Shown: positions 36,032 to 48,907, counted from the stretch's first letter. The stretch is DNA of 64,000 nucleotides from Trematomus loennbergii (GCA_012861695.1 JAAOOA010000060.1:9388454-9452453); one strand, 5' to 3'. Notes: generated by a model not told the origin, from the letters alone. A program made the numbers and translations.

Positions 36032-39000
36032 ACCGCTGATTGCACTGAGTGAGTTATGGATTTGTGTGTGCGGATGTGTGCATGCATTTCTTTTGTGTGT
36101 GATGCATGTGTTTGTGCGTGTGTAGGCAGGGTAGTTTACTTTGTGTGTGTGTTAGTGTGTGTTTGTGTGTGAGTAATCCCACATTTTGCCAGGGATAATA
36201 GTGAACTGCCAGAGTGAAGTGCCCACTGATGGAAATACACTGATGTGGGACAACATTTACAACTGCGCTCTCCCACCTCCTCCCGTTTTCCCTCACCCTT
36301 CCCCATTCCAGCCACCCTGATGGGCCAAGGTCAGCCAATTATTACCCTTCACTGACCACCGCGCACACACAAACTCCCACAAGCGCGTGTCGGAGTATAG
36401 TGTAGTGGACAGCGGCCTGGCATGCTAGATTCATGGGAAATATGTCAGCCATCAGCTTGGGCATTTCAAACAATGCCTCACAATGTGCTTGACAGCCCTG
36501 AAAAACAGCCTGGTGCTTGGGAACTGCCAGCCCATCATCTCAACTCCCTCATCTAGGCTCTCTCTCGCTCCCTCTCGCTCTGTTTGTGTGCTCATCTCCC
36601 GGCATCTCTCTCTATATCTCATTTTCTCTCCTAATTCACCCTCCGAGCTTTCATTTTCTGTCCCTTTATATTTCTAAGCCTTCCCCAACCTGAGACACAT
36701 TTCTTCCCAATTTCACAAAAAAAGCACCTTTTATCCCAGCATTCCTCTTCAGCTGCTCCTTCCTGTAAAACAGCACCAGATGCCCCTTATTAGGAGCTGA
36801 GCGTCAGGTCACCCGGAAGTTAAGTACATAACACACGCGCGCATACACACAAACACACGCGTGGTAGTTATGTACATGATGGTATTATCTGGCAAGGCAG
36901 TGATATATCTCAGTGAGACACCAGCCCCATAAAGCTGCAGGGACATTCAGTTCCCCCCTTACTCGGCTTTCTCCTCTCCACCCCTCCCCTCCAGTCACAC
37001 GCAGTAACAGCCGGCCCTGATTCACAGCATTCAATTTACACCAGCTCGTAACAGGAGGTGATGGGCTCTTGGAAGGTGGAGGAGGACTATCTTTAGGTAG
37101 GGAGGCTGGAGCAGGAGAAAATACGTGTGTAAGAGAGGAAGGAAAGCGAGTTTTCACATGAGAAGGGATTAGCCAGTCGCAGTCTGTTTCTAACAACATT
37201 GTGATTAGCAAGAGTGATGGCATTACAGATTAGGCTGATGAAAAATGTAGGGACGTGTTGCATTTAGATTAAATGGAAGGTCTAAATAGACAATTATGTA
37301 ACTCTGTTGATGCCAAAATTCAGTGTCCTCCAATTTCACACGCTCAGAAGTATGTGTGCCCTTTTTGTGTCTAGTGTGTGCCTGTTTAGAAGTCTAGCAC
37401 ACAAGTGTCAACGCGGGCACCGAGAAAACAATCCAAAGAACAGGCCGACCCCAATCCTATCCCCCGTATGAATATGTATCATTCCAAAAGCTCTGATCCA
37501 TATCTTCGTGCCTATAATTCCAAAACTCTGCAGCCCAAACCCCTTTTTCCATTCTATGCACCATGCGATGCATATATAAACGTATACATCTGTTCAACCG
37601 CACATCTACATCTGAGAATTTATTTGGGAACATACAGTATTTGTATGCTTGCTTTGCCTCTCCACAATAATTATGCATTGATGGCTCTGAGAAGAAAATC
37701 ATAAAAAAGCTATTACAGCCTCATAAAATGTTTGAACAAGTGTTAATGTATATTTGCCATTGAATCCAAGGTCAGATGTGGCCAGCTGGTACTTTCCTTA
37801 GTAAAAAGAATACAAGTATGACAACAATATGCAAATTCAATTTAGTCATTCATTCGTTTCTGTATTGATTTAACTGTGCCAAGCATTGGAATACACGCAA
37901 GGTGTGTAAACAGTTTGTAGTAACATTGTGTCGGCTTCTTAGTGTAGTAGACCATCACAGTCTCTAGACATGTATTATGTGATATTGCTCCCTTGCCTAT
38001 GGGCATTACAGTGCATGGTGGGAGGTTGTAAACGAACAGCGCTGCATCTAAAAAACATAAGCCCACTGGAATGTAGAAACATCTACTTATGTGAGTACAT
38101 ATCCATAGAATTATGAGTGATGTTTGCTGTGTTTGTATTTTCATAGCACCTTGGCATTTAAACTAAATTTATATGCCTGAATGTATCCATCAGATGTGAC
38201 TGTATGGGAAAGGTGATGAAATGATGTGTTTACTATTCGCATGACGGATAGATATACAGCTCATCCCGTCCAGGAGATACGCCTGTCAGTGCTGCGTGTG
38301 CATGTATTCCACGTTTTTATGTTATTTGGATAATTGATTGCATGTGTAAATGACAAGAGCTTTGCGCACGCATCACTCACAGGCACATGCTCCGCTGAGC
38401 GAAGCCTGATCTTTTGACATATCAGCGTACGAGAATGATGGATACACATGTGGGCCTCGATAGTTGACATTCATGCTCAGCTGATAATTCATGAGCTTCA
38501 TTGTGCATGGATCTCCCTATTCAACCCAGAGACTGAAAGAGGACCATGGCACCGGGGGTGCAGCAGGGAAATATTTAGCATTCAAACTTTCCATGCCTGT
38601 GTGTGTCTCAAATGGTCAGTGACACCCAATGCGGGTGATTCCTATTCCCAGTGTACACTTTTGCTATGCAGGTAATGGTTTCTGGTGCGTGCGAGATCAT
38701 TGAGATTCATTGTGTGCGTGGTGCTGTAGCCGCAGACCTGTCAATAGATGGATGGGGGAGGAAGAAGGGGACATTGGACGGAGAGCGTGAGAGAGAAGGG
38801 GGCATAGCAGATATTGGGCTGTCGTCTCTGTCATTTCTTACTTGGAGAGGAAGACCCTTGGGACGCCCCTTCAGTGGCAAATGGACAGCCACACACACTC
38901 TCAGAGATTCAAAAAACATAGTGGGGCAGTGTCGGTGGCGAACCAATGAAACATTTCCTTATCAATGATTTGTGGCCATCAGTAGAGCCATTCTAACTAA

Positions 39001-39034
39001 CATATAGAGTGGTGCATTATTGAGGCCTAAAACC
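36032..39034. other. non-coding sequence, no gene seen; some enhancer-like blocks
   Basis: GT-rich flank to about 36175. 36390-36550, 36880-37000 and 38310-38530 have balanced composition and few simple repeats, unlike the transposon-rich parts. There is no frame with family motifs or believable splice sites. Confidence 0.5.
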
Positions 39035-39555
39035 CATATGAGTTAGCATTTCACCACTTCCGATTCCCTTGTCTTGAAGTCAACAGTTTTTTGGTTGTGT
39101 TTTTGGTTAGATAGCCTAGTTAGCGTAAAATGTTGTTTGCCTGAAACAAAGGTCTGTGGTAAACAGTAGCTAAAGAGATGTTCACGTTTTGTTCTACAAC
39201 ATAAAATATGTCAGTAGATACCTAACTCGTGAACGTCCAAAACTTTTGTCTCTTTAAAACCATAAAAGATTAGCCACCTTTAGATTAGCGTTGGTTACGC
39301 GCAGCCATGCCAATGAAGTAGATTGTTAATAGCCCAACTAGCTTTTTACCTCTGGCTTTGCATTTACGCTTTAAAAATCATGCAGTTTAAGTTAGTATCA
39401 TAAACATGTGTCTTTCGATCTTATTTCCTGCAATATTCCAAGAATCCAAAGGAAAAACCCATTCCTTTTTTCAGAGGAACCTCTTGCGATGCTAACATCT
39501 GGGTCGGCCTAAAAAAGACGACACCACTGCACCACGCTATTGGTTGGCCTGCGAT
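39035..39555 (+). repeat. unclassified dispersed repeat family X, copy 2
   Basis: Same order and orientation of blocks as 15115-15840: 'aaggtctgtggt' at 39149, 'tcacgttttgttctac' at 39182, 'tttcgatcttatttcctgca' at 39413 and 'gggtcggcct' with 'cactgcaccac' at 39500-39536. It is shorter in the middle than copy 1. No coding remnant. Confidence 0.7.
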
Positions 39556-40635
39556 TTTTGGGCGGGTAATCGTTCATGACAAATACATAAAGATGTGTAG
39601 TAAATGATAGGTTTTAGAATGTAAATGGACAAGAAGCATTTGGTTGAAATGAAAACACAACAAATACAACCCCAAACCCCCATCTCATATTTTCCCCTCT
39701 GTATCCTTTCCTTTATGCCAATGTCTGCACAATCCGTTGCGATGCTTCAGAGATTTGACACTTGAAGCGCCCTTCTACACGCATCCAGGAACACACACCT
39801 CACATGGCAGATATACAGAACATCAACTTTGTTATGAGGCTATTGTTTTAGAGCCGCTCACCCAGAAAGCCATCCTGGCAGCATCAGTGTTTATGTTCTT
39901 AGAAAGGATTTTACAGCGCATCATATTTCTACACATCTCGGTGGACTCCTCCTATTAGAGGCTGCTTCGGGTTACAGATGAGTGATCACAAATGGAATAG
40001 AACGGAACATTGCGAGGTCAACAGGTGTGAATTACGCATGTTTTATTTCTGTATTTCTGCACACACGTTACCAGAATATATCAGGTTACTTACAATGACA
40101 AGAGTTCCTTGTCGAATTTGTTCAGTTCGCTCTCTATACATGAATAAGGTCTATTTTTACAAAAGCTTTTAAATATGATAGACAGATAGATAGACAGAAT
40201 GCCTTTTTACAGCTAATTTCAGGCCTAAATACCACTCAAAACACCTCAACACATGACAGCATTCACCCATTTATACTCTGATGGATGACTGAGTATGACC
40301 ACATCCTAGCAGCTTTTGGAGCAAGTGCTAGCTTTTTTTTTTTGTGAAAAAGAGTTGACTGCACTGCATAGGACACACTGCATTAGGTTTTCCATGGCCT
40401 TGAATTGACCTTTCATTAACCAGGGGGATGGTTACCAATGGCAGACAGAAAAGCATAGTGAAAGCAAAGCCTTTAACAATATAATTATATAATCTTATAT
40501 GATCTCAATGCAGATGGTGTCATTATTCCCTTGGCCACATTGTGTCCATACATGTCCATTTTTATTGCAATCATCACCCTGCAGAACTAACAATTGTAAA
40601 ACCAACATATATTTTCAGAAAACCAGTTCACTGCA
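39556..40635. other. non-coding sequence, no gene seen
   Basis: A short (GATA/GACA) run near 40178-40198 and a T10 run at 40334. Otherwise nothing recognised. Confidence 0.5.
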
Positions 40636-40879
40636 TTAACCCTTAGATGCACGAGTGACTGGACCCTGCACTCTTCCATAAGTGGGTCAAAAAGGACCCG
40701 TATTAGAATAATATGTGTTTTTATGCCATTTTTGTCATTTTGGTTAAGAAAAATCACTTGTATAATATTTAGTATTATATTTTGGTTCACACTAGAAATA
40801 TTATATATTTAATTTTTCACTATTTAGAATTTTTGAATTTCTTTTACATTTTGAAAAAAACCGTTTTGAACATATTGAT

Positions 40880-41083
40880 GCAAAGATCTCCGCTATTCTG
40901 AGACCCTCACAGTATTCCAGTCCCTTTTCAAAACTCATCTCTTCTCCTCTTGTCTATTCATAGCCCACCCCCCATCAATCCATGGCGGTTGATCAAGTTT
41001 GATAGTCCTATACCCCCCACCCTAACCTTCCCTTATATTGTTAAGCGATTTTGAGTCCTTGAAAAGCCCTATAAAAATATAAT

Positions 41084-41114
<31 letters not shown>
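40880..41114 (+). mobile_element. LINE 3' end nested in the piggyBac-like MITE
   Basis: Short ORF2 C-terminal coding is followed by 'aagcgattttgagtccttga' and 'aaagccctataaaaatataa' and an (ATT)n tail ending at 41114. That is the usual L2-like tail. It interrupts the MITE, so it inserted later or was carried with it. Confidence 0.75.
40891..40992 (+). pseudogene. LINE ORF2 C-terminal fragment
   Basis: The frame reads '..SETLTVFQSLFKTHLFSS..' and stops at 40990-40992. The 'L..F...LKTHLF' motif is the common C-terminal signature of L2/CR1-like LINE ORF2 in fish. It is 5'-truncated; the RT core is absent. Confidence 0.65.
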
Positions 41115-41115
<1 letters not shown>

Positions 41116-41489
41116 CTGACAGGTATCAGATCTTGCTGTGTAAAATAATCTTCCTGAGAGGTGTCACTTGTGATGTAGTGTGTGGTCTACAGTGAATGTA
41201 TTCCTGACAGGCACAGGTGATAAGAATCAAAGGTTCCCATAGGATTCCATAGAAAATGCATGCGGGTCATTTTTGACCCATTTATGGAAGCTTGGGGTAG
41301 TAATACAAAAACTACAATTTCTTAAAATGTATAACATTTCAAATTAAAATTTGAATGGCATGATATCCAAAACATGTTTTTTGAGGAATAGCTGGAATAT
41401 GAAATGATAAAAAAATGTAATTACAAAGACACTTCAAGAAAACCACCTCAACGGGTCAAAAAATACCCACTTATGCATCTAAGGGTTAA

Positions 41490-42834
41490 ATTGCTCAACA
41501 TCTGACAGATATTCTACTTTCAAAACACAGTATATCTATTTAAAAATAAAGGATTCAGAATTGACCTTACCTGAAATCATTTTTTGTCAGGCTAAAGTAT
41601 CATTTATTTTTAAAGTTTAAGAATGAAACACATCAAGTACTGTGACCTTTGCCAAAGCCAGCAGTAGGGCTACTGCAGTTCATCTAAGGCAGATGTTGTA
41701 GTTCCATTCTGTGTCCATCGCCTATCAGTCAGTACCTTATAAAGTGGCCTTCCTCTTTGGCACCGGTAATGATTCGATGGGTCAAGTATGCTTTGCTGTG
41801 CTTGAATCCAAGAGTTACAGAGATGATGGGTGCATCAGTGTTCTTGAGCAGACAGAAGAGTTTTATGATCTAACACTTTTTAAAGCGAACTTTAGAACAT
41901 GGTTTCTAATGCGACATGTTTTACAGATATAGGAAAGGAGAGTAAAACAGATGTTAAAGGTAAAGGTAAGGTATGCTAAAGGTAATGTGGAGGATTGAAA
42001 GTATTGCGATGTAAACCACATGTTAGATCCAGAACATCCCTCATTCTTTCATTAAGTTGGCCTCGAAGCACCCTAATTAAAACGCATGCCAGGGTCTCTT
42101 GGTCTCCTTTCTGCATCGCTGCCAGGCAGTGACACTGTTCGTCCTTGTGTTAAGCTGGTACTTGATTTGTCTTAAATAGATAAAATGACTGTGTTGGCCA
42201 TTCAAACCTATGTTGTTTGCCAAGACACACTGCTTTAGATGCAGGTTCAAATGGTGAACATAGTTATATAACTAGTTTAATGTTTCACAGCTTTAAATGA
42301 AAGAAATCCTTGCAAGCAGGATTAGCCGTTATACTGCTTTTCCTTTATTGACATGCTGTAGGATAACGGCTCCCGCTGAGTTGATATTTCTGTCCGAAAA
42401 AGAGGATTATTTATTTATTTTATTAATGCTCTTCCCACACAAACATTTGATATTATTCATAAACCCCAGCACATATATAGAGAATCACCCAGCTAACCTT
42501 GAGCCAAAGATCTCTCCATCCATTCTTATGAACAGACAGACCTTGAATCGCAAGGTCTAATATGGCAGAGAACAAAAAAACACAATGTGTATGTTAATGT
42601 CTATGGTGGAGTAAAGACCACCTCTATACTCAACTAAAGTGAAATATTGCCAGGCTGATGATAATAATAGAAATGTGTAAAAGCATGAGGAGTTCTGTGA
42701 TTCCAATATCCTCTTAAGAAATATAAGATAATAATAAAAACGCTCCAAATCAATAGTGAAAAGATCTCTTCGAAGCTGAGGAAAAAAAATACTTTTGTGA
42801 CAATAACAGAAGTTATTTAAACATTCAATTAAAG
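41490..42834. other. non-coding sequence, no gene seen
   Basis: Short (AAAGGT)n run at about 41951-41990. Frame 41711-41932 has no motif that I recognise. Confidence 0.5.
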
Positions 42835-43000
42835 CAGGGGTTCCCAAAGTGGGGTTCGCGAGATGATTACAAATTAAAAATTAAAATTTAAAAATTATTT
42901 AAAAAAGAATGTGTACAATTTCTTTATCAATTACATTTTTTTTTTTATTATTAATAATAACGTGTGCATAGAAATTTTCCAATATATTTAATTTCCACCG
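42835..43000 (+). mobile_element. hAT-like terminus, partner not found
   Basis: CAGGGGTTCCCAAAGTGGGG followed by 'ttcgcgagatgattacaa' is a typical hAT terminus. No inverse terminus (CCACTTTGGGAACCCCTG) is present downstream in the window, so the extent is unknown. The foldback element at 43533-44506 may be inserted into its remains. Confidence 0.5.
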
Positions 43001-43524
43001 CAACTTAAGGTAAGAGGTGAATTTCAACAATTTGAATGATATTTACACAACAAACATATTTCACATGTTATTTCATTTTGAAGGGAATAACTGTAAATGT
43101 TGTAAGGGACATTGGAAGAATGAAACAATGTTTTCTATTTTATTGATGTGAATCAGTGCAGTTTTTATGTAATGAAATGTAGAACTGGCTGGCTTGAACA
43201 TAAATGCATGAAGTCTACTTTATCAACTAAAAAATGTATTGTCTGAACTATTCAGCTGTGTACTTGTATACAATTTCCTCTGAAGTATATTGAACTAGAA
43301 GTAAAACGTTGTATGAAAAAAACATGTACTGACTTACAACAATTGAGTAAATGTTCTTCTCACCATTCTTTATTTTAGTTTTATTTCTTTCATTTTAGTT
43401 CTTGTTGTTAAGATTATTTTCATTAATAAGACATGTACATAGGAGGAGTTTCATGTTCTCAATGTTAGCCCAATAAAAATACAAAAAAAGTTACCTACTT
43501 AGGGGCGGGGCTTATACAATTCGC
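43001..43524. other. AT-rich sequence, possibly interior of a decayed hAT element
   Basis: No coding motif recognised. Confidence 0.35.
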
Positions 43525-43532
43525 CCGTGAGG

Positions 43533-43878
43533 GAGTAGTATGAAGCTGCAGCCTCGGAAGAGGATGCACTCTCAGGACCGCATGCACTCTCAGGACCCTA
43601 GTTGTTTTGCAACATCGCCACCTAGCGGATTGGATGACCGCAAAAGTACAACCAGCGAGTATTGAGTCTCATACACTGCGAGTCTCTTTAGACATTGTAA
43701 TGCTTGTTATTAACCATCTAAAAATGCATGAAAATATGTTTTTCTTACTGAAATTACATTATTATTATTAACAACAAGTTGTTAATATGTTTTTGATTTT
43801 TAATAACAAATGTATTTTGTATGTCAGATGTAAAAAGATAGTCTTTTATATTTGTCTTTATCAAATTTGACATACAAC

Positions 43879-43925
<47 letters not shown>

Positions 43926-44506
43926 AGTAATAATGATATAATCTATTTATAATTGTAAATGTATATTGTATGTAGACATACATTTAGATGTATATTTTGT
44001 TAAAAGAAAACTGTTAATTTAGTTTTTGGGAGAAGGGGTGGGGTTAAATAAGTGTAAACTCCTTTGAATCAATTTGATACTGCTTATGTTTCTACAGTAT
44101 CATAATTCTCTTGTTTCATTTCATTATTATATATATATATTTTTTATTGTATTACACGTTAGAAATAAATCAAATCAAATGTGTCTTTGAAGAGGTGCTA
44201 GATTACTCAAAAACAACTGTTAGTGTGTTTATGCACCAGGCTGCAAAAGATAAACATTCAATTTGACGAGAGGAATTTCAGTGCAGAATACATTTTTATT
44301 TATTGGGCACTGTGGATTCTTCACTGGGGTGAGGCGGGGTCTGCTGTTCCCTCAACCACCAGACAACAGCTCCAGCTGCAGTACCCCGGGAAGCCCTCTT
44401 CTGAGTAAAAACCCGATGGCGATGTTGCAAAACAACTAGGGTCCTGAGAGAGTGCATGCGGTCCTGAGAGTGTATCCTCCTCCGAGGCTGCAGCTTCATA
44501 CTATTG
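43533..44506. mobile_element. foldback hAT-type element with about 88-bp inverted arms and 8-bp TSD
   Basis: An exact 8-bp duplication CCGTGAGG flanks it (43525-43532 and 44507-44514). Arms 43533-43620 and 44417-44506 are inverted copies with about four substitutions and one 2-bp indel. Each arm contains 'gcactctcaggacc' twice or nearly so. The right terminus in reverse complement is CAATAGTATGAAGCTGCAGC. The 974-bp interior is AT-rich and non-coding with an (AT)20 run. The 8-bp TSD places it with hAT-like transposases. Confidence 0.88.
43883..43922. repeat. (AT)n microsatellite
   Basis: (AT)20 inside the foldback element; self-complementary and able to extrude as a cruciform. Confidence 0.95.
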
Positions 44507-44514
44507 CCGTGAGG

Positions 44515-45599
44515 CACCTTTCAAGTGGCTGCTAATTATATTCATGCCGCTTGAAAACGCTACAGAACTGATGCATTTATCATAAAGAATAAACAAGTGA
44601 CAGACAACAACACAACACCAACTGAAGACGTGAGTTGTGACGCTGGGAGTTCAGAGTAACTGTTTTTTTTTAGGAGCTGACATTGACGCTAGCTAGCACT
44701 GGTGTTGACAACTGCCCCCAAAGAAGCAATCAACCAATCAACACACCTGTGCTATGCGCTAAGCTAGCTCTAAGACTGCACCTTCGAGACGGCGAGAGGA
44801 CAAGTTTTCCAGGCTGGGACAAACTAACACAGGATGTCCCATGGAATTGGAAATTGTAGTGAACCCTTCTGCCGCTGAAAAAGGCCCCAAACAACACCTG
44901 GTTCAAGGTAAGACAGCTCGCTTTTCTTTATGTTTATTGCTGGTTTAATGAGCAGTAACCGTTTTGTCAGGCTGTCTATGGCTTTGCTAATTGGCTCTGC
45001 CTCTGGTGGTCTGGATGTACACAGTTTGTGAATGGCAGTTGCCTGTTAGGAGTGATTCAGAGGTGGCAGAGAGCACACTGATTGATTTGGATGGAAAATA
45101 CTGCAAAAATAGATGGGAGAGAAGGTCACCAGATGTTTTGATGGTGGACGAGTTGCTGTCTTCTTGGATCCTGGCCAGAGGAAGATACATTATGAGTGAA
45201 TTGTTGCCTACAATGCATCCATCCAATATTGTCCAATATGTGTCTTTTTGTGTTGTTGTGGCATACATTTTATTGAGCAAGAACATTTTACATTGTCTGC
45301 ACATGCGTGTTGAACCCACTGTGTTCTAAATATGTGCCTCAATTCTTCACCTTCCAATGTATTTCTTAGTTGCTCTGTTAGACAATCTTGATTGTATTGG
45401 ATTATTATTATAAATTATAAGCATTTTAAATCTGAAAACTGGCTTTTTAGACGGGTAAAACACATATTACCTCACTTGTCACGACACAATATTATACAAT
45501 GCCATAGTTCCTTGTATATCATTTGAATTCCATAAAGAGGCCTGCGAATCGAATGTACTTGGTCGCAAATTTCGACAAATGTTTGAGATTTTCCAAAAA
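44515..45599. other. non-coding sequence with an exon-like segment at 44674-44909
   Basis: 44674-44909 is preceded by a polypyrimidine tract and AG ('ctgtttttttttag') and followed by a strong donor (CAAG|GTAAGA). One frame is open for about 60 codons of that segment but then stops. No family is recognised. Opposing open frames at 44987-45329 are probably chance. Confidence 0.35.
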
Positions 45600-45980
45600 A
45601 TGGCGCATTTTATAGACAATTCTAGATATATTTCACTTTGCATCGATGATATTAGATTATCATCATCAAATTAAAGTGTTAGATCTTCTAATATGGTGAC
45701 ACAAATGAGCTCTAGGAATTTCAAAATAAATCTTAAAGATGATATTAGATGTTTTATTTATTTGCACTGATGATATTATATCAAGATAATTAAATCGACT
45801 AGTAAAAGTGTAAACAAAATTCTGAAATGGTGACCATATGCTCTTGACATTTCAAAATAAAGGTTCATCTTTAAGATGAGATGACGAAAGGTGTTTTGAC
45901 TTTGCACCGATTTGATGATATTCGACCATTGTCATTGAAGCGACTGGTAAAAATGTTACATATTCAGAAAGAGATCTGTT
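45600..45980. repeat. degenerate tandem repeat, about 130-bp unit, three copies
   Basis: 'tttcaaaataaa' recurs at 45719 and 45850 (131 bp). 'tttgca.cgat..gatatt' recurs at about 45636, 45759 and 45901. 'cga.(t)ggtaaaa.tgt' also recurs. AT-rich, no coding potential. Confidence 0.7.
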
Positions 45981-48907
45981 TATTTTCTCCAAGTGACTGG
46001 ATAAAGATGTATGTCCGCTGTGAACTCCACTTGAACATTGCTCTTGATACGGGCAGATAACCACTGCACCCTACAGGGACTGTATCCCTTTGTGAATAGA
46101 GATAACTAAAGACATTGCCCTAGATGTTCACCAAAGAAGACAGAGATCAGTAATTCAAGTGTAAGGGTGAGCGTGTGATCTCTGGCTGAAGGTCGCCTGT
46201 CTGTCATCTCTATGAGCACCCATGGGTCTCAGAGATGTCTACCTCAAAGCTGCCATACATACATTCACTGATGGCCATTTCCTTTTTTCTCCTGCTGCAC
46301 ATTTGAATCTTTCATCCTCTCTTTCTTTTCTCCTTTTCTCCCTTTATGGTAATAAGGCCCAGCCATGCTCTTTCTATCTGTTCATCTCTCCCTCACCCTC
46401 ACACACCCTGACCATTTCACCTGATCCCATAAGCACAGTTTTCTCTTGATCTTACCCCTCCGGCTACACATTACTTATCATCCTCCTTGCGCCCTTTCCT
46501 CTAAGCCCATCCTCCCTTTCTCATGCTCTCTTCAACCCGTCACCTAATTTTTTTTGTACTTAACAAAAAATAGTTTCATTTCAATACAAACACGTCTGGG
46601 CTACAGTCTCCACTGCCTGCCTCTCTTTCCTCTCCCTCTCCATGCTTGGGGCCCCCTGCGGTGACATCATTTAATATTCCTGGTGTCATAGTAAAGAGAG
46701 AGGAGGCTGTGGTTGTCAGCGGGACCACATTGATTTAGCGCCGGCATCACAGAGGGAGCATCTCTCTTTATTTTATTAGTAGGTTACGGTCAATCTGGCG
46801 CAGTGACAGGGAGGTGGGGCACCGCTCAAATAAACAGCTGGAAGGCAGGAGTGGATGTAGCAGAATGTACTGTCTTGTACAGTAAAAGTAGGCAGGCTGC
46901 ATTTGTGGGGAAGTCTTTTAGGAGATACTTTGTGTATGCTGTCATTCTAGCAGCTTTTCCTCATTTCTAATTACTCAGCGTCTGCTGTCCATGCAGTCAT
47001 TAACAAGAAGCAAGCTTAATGTCTGTTAAGCAAAAATGTATGCGCTTGACAACAGTTAGGCGCTGCTTGATGATAACTGGCGTTTGTGGTTTGGTTGCAG
47101 TAGGTTTGGTTTGAGAGTGTATTTCTTTGCTATGTAATTACCGGTGACTCCTACCTGCCCTCCGACTCGTGAAAAATCAATATTTTCATTTGCTGGGTGA
47201 TATTTGAGCTGGTGTTCAGACATGCAGCAGACATGTTGGCAGGTACAAGTGTTATACATCTTTCTATGTGTGTGAATGTAAAGCTACAACAATGCAGGTG
47301 GGAAACCGGGAGCAACAAAGCTTGCGCTGGTGACAAAGAGCGCTAGCATGACCACGGTGACGATACCGCTACACTTGCAAGCATAAAGCATGTTTTGTTT
47401 AAATAACATATACGTTTTTTAATGCAAACATAATTGAGAAAGATTTCATGCATACATTTCTTTACAGTACTGTAGGCTGAACAGTGCACTTTTTTCTGAC
47501 AATAAGAGTCCTTGTATTAGACCTTGGGTGTGTCGTTTCAATTTTGCTTCTGTTATTAGGTTTTCAGGTCGAATCATACTTTGTGCCAAGGCTGCACCAT
47601 ATACCATAGTTTGCATCGGCAGAACTAAATTGCACTTTAAAGTAAAAGTGAATTAATTTACATTCTGTCTGTATGCATTATTCGTCAGATGTGTTTATGT
47701 TTATGGCAAATCTAGCCAATCAGACGGAACCCTCGCTGTTAGGTAATGTCTGATTGGTCATGTATTACTAGTATTGCCATAGTTTTCTTCTTGGGAAAAG
47801 GAGGAAAAGGGTGAAGTCACATTGATGATAACATTGGAGAGGGGAGAGACAAATCTTCCACCTGTTTAGTGTTCTGGAACTGGACATGACATTTCATATT
47901 CAAACTTATTCTGCTCTTTTCGTTTCATAGCCCTTTGCCTTTGTGCAAGCACAAGTATGATCCCTTTCGTTCAATTGCAATCATTAGTTTACCTAAAAGT
48001 ATGTGGTTATGTGTGCTATTTCTAGGAATACATTTGCTCCTGTATTTGCCTGCCTGCTGACTCTAGTAGGTGCTTTTCTTGCTGATTGCTGTCAGTCAAT
48101 CAGAAGTGATTTGCTATTTGCTATAAAGTACCTATTACTAACCTGAACATAGCATTACTTGTGCTGAAATGACTTCTCTTGCACTGAGTAATACACCATT
48201 TTTTTTTAGCAATATGACTACTCATTGCATTTGTCAACTCCAGGCATAGAATAGTATTGTTCTCATGTTCTCTCACTATATATGTTCCACTTCAATATGA
48301 ATAATGAATGATTGGCTAACCCTACTTTTCTGGAGGCTGGCTTATTGAAATAGTCAATTGGTTTAAAAAAAATGTGATTTGAAAGTGTGACATTTGTAAC
48401 TCCTGAGAATTGAATGATTTCAAGCTAACGTGATTCTAATAAGGTGTGAGAGGTTAAAGTTTAGGGGATCATTTTGCTGTTGCCAATTAGCCAAACCAGA
48501 CAAAAGTCATGGCTCTTTGCTATTTACATGTCGGTGTCTTTATTCGTGCCAACTGCAGTTTTGTCTTCTTGATTTTCATCAGTGTGGCGATTCTTTCTGT
48601 AGATAAATAATACAGCCAACTACATATGGTAGTGCAAAGGAGTTTCAAGATGTTAAGCTCATTTTTGTGTAGTTCTGGAATGTAATCATAGACATTTTGT
48701 AATTTACACCTCAACTACAATAATCCAGCCAGATGAGAGTAATGGGATTCTGATATTGGACAGTAAAATCACTTTCACGTTTCACTAAAGACTAAAATGG
48801 TGGGCTATTCCTTGCAACATGTCTTCATGGTAAAGCTTACTTTCTCTGTAATAGCCTAAAGTGTGTTAATGACAACAGTTGAATTGTCTGATGGCAAAAA
48901 AAAAAAA
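45981..48907. other. non-coding sequence, no gene seen; enhancer-like block 46655-46850
   Basis: Pyrimidine-rich 46260-46650. 46655-46850 is GC-balanced with 'gacatcatttaatattcc' and 'tgtggttgtcagcgggacca' words of regulatory appearance. No exon. Confidence 0.5.

Larger units (their letters stand above)
40640..41485. mobile_element. piggyBac-like MITE, both ends present
   Basis: TTAA flanks at 40636-40639 and 41486-41489. The 12-bp termini CCCTTAGATGCA / TGCATCTAAGGG are perfectly inverted. Subterminal GGGTCAAAAAGGACCC (left), CGGGTCAAAAAATACCC (right) and an internal GGGTCATTTTTGACCC palindrome at about 41264-41279 resemble the subterminal stems of the piggyBac element at 5511-6515. This 846-bp element has no transposase remnant. 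A LINE 3' end is nested inside it. Confidence 0.85.

Noticed and set aside
44987..45329. Antiparallel overlapping frames of 110 and 112 codons
   Set aside because: No recognised motif on either strand, and overlapping opposite frames are usually chance.
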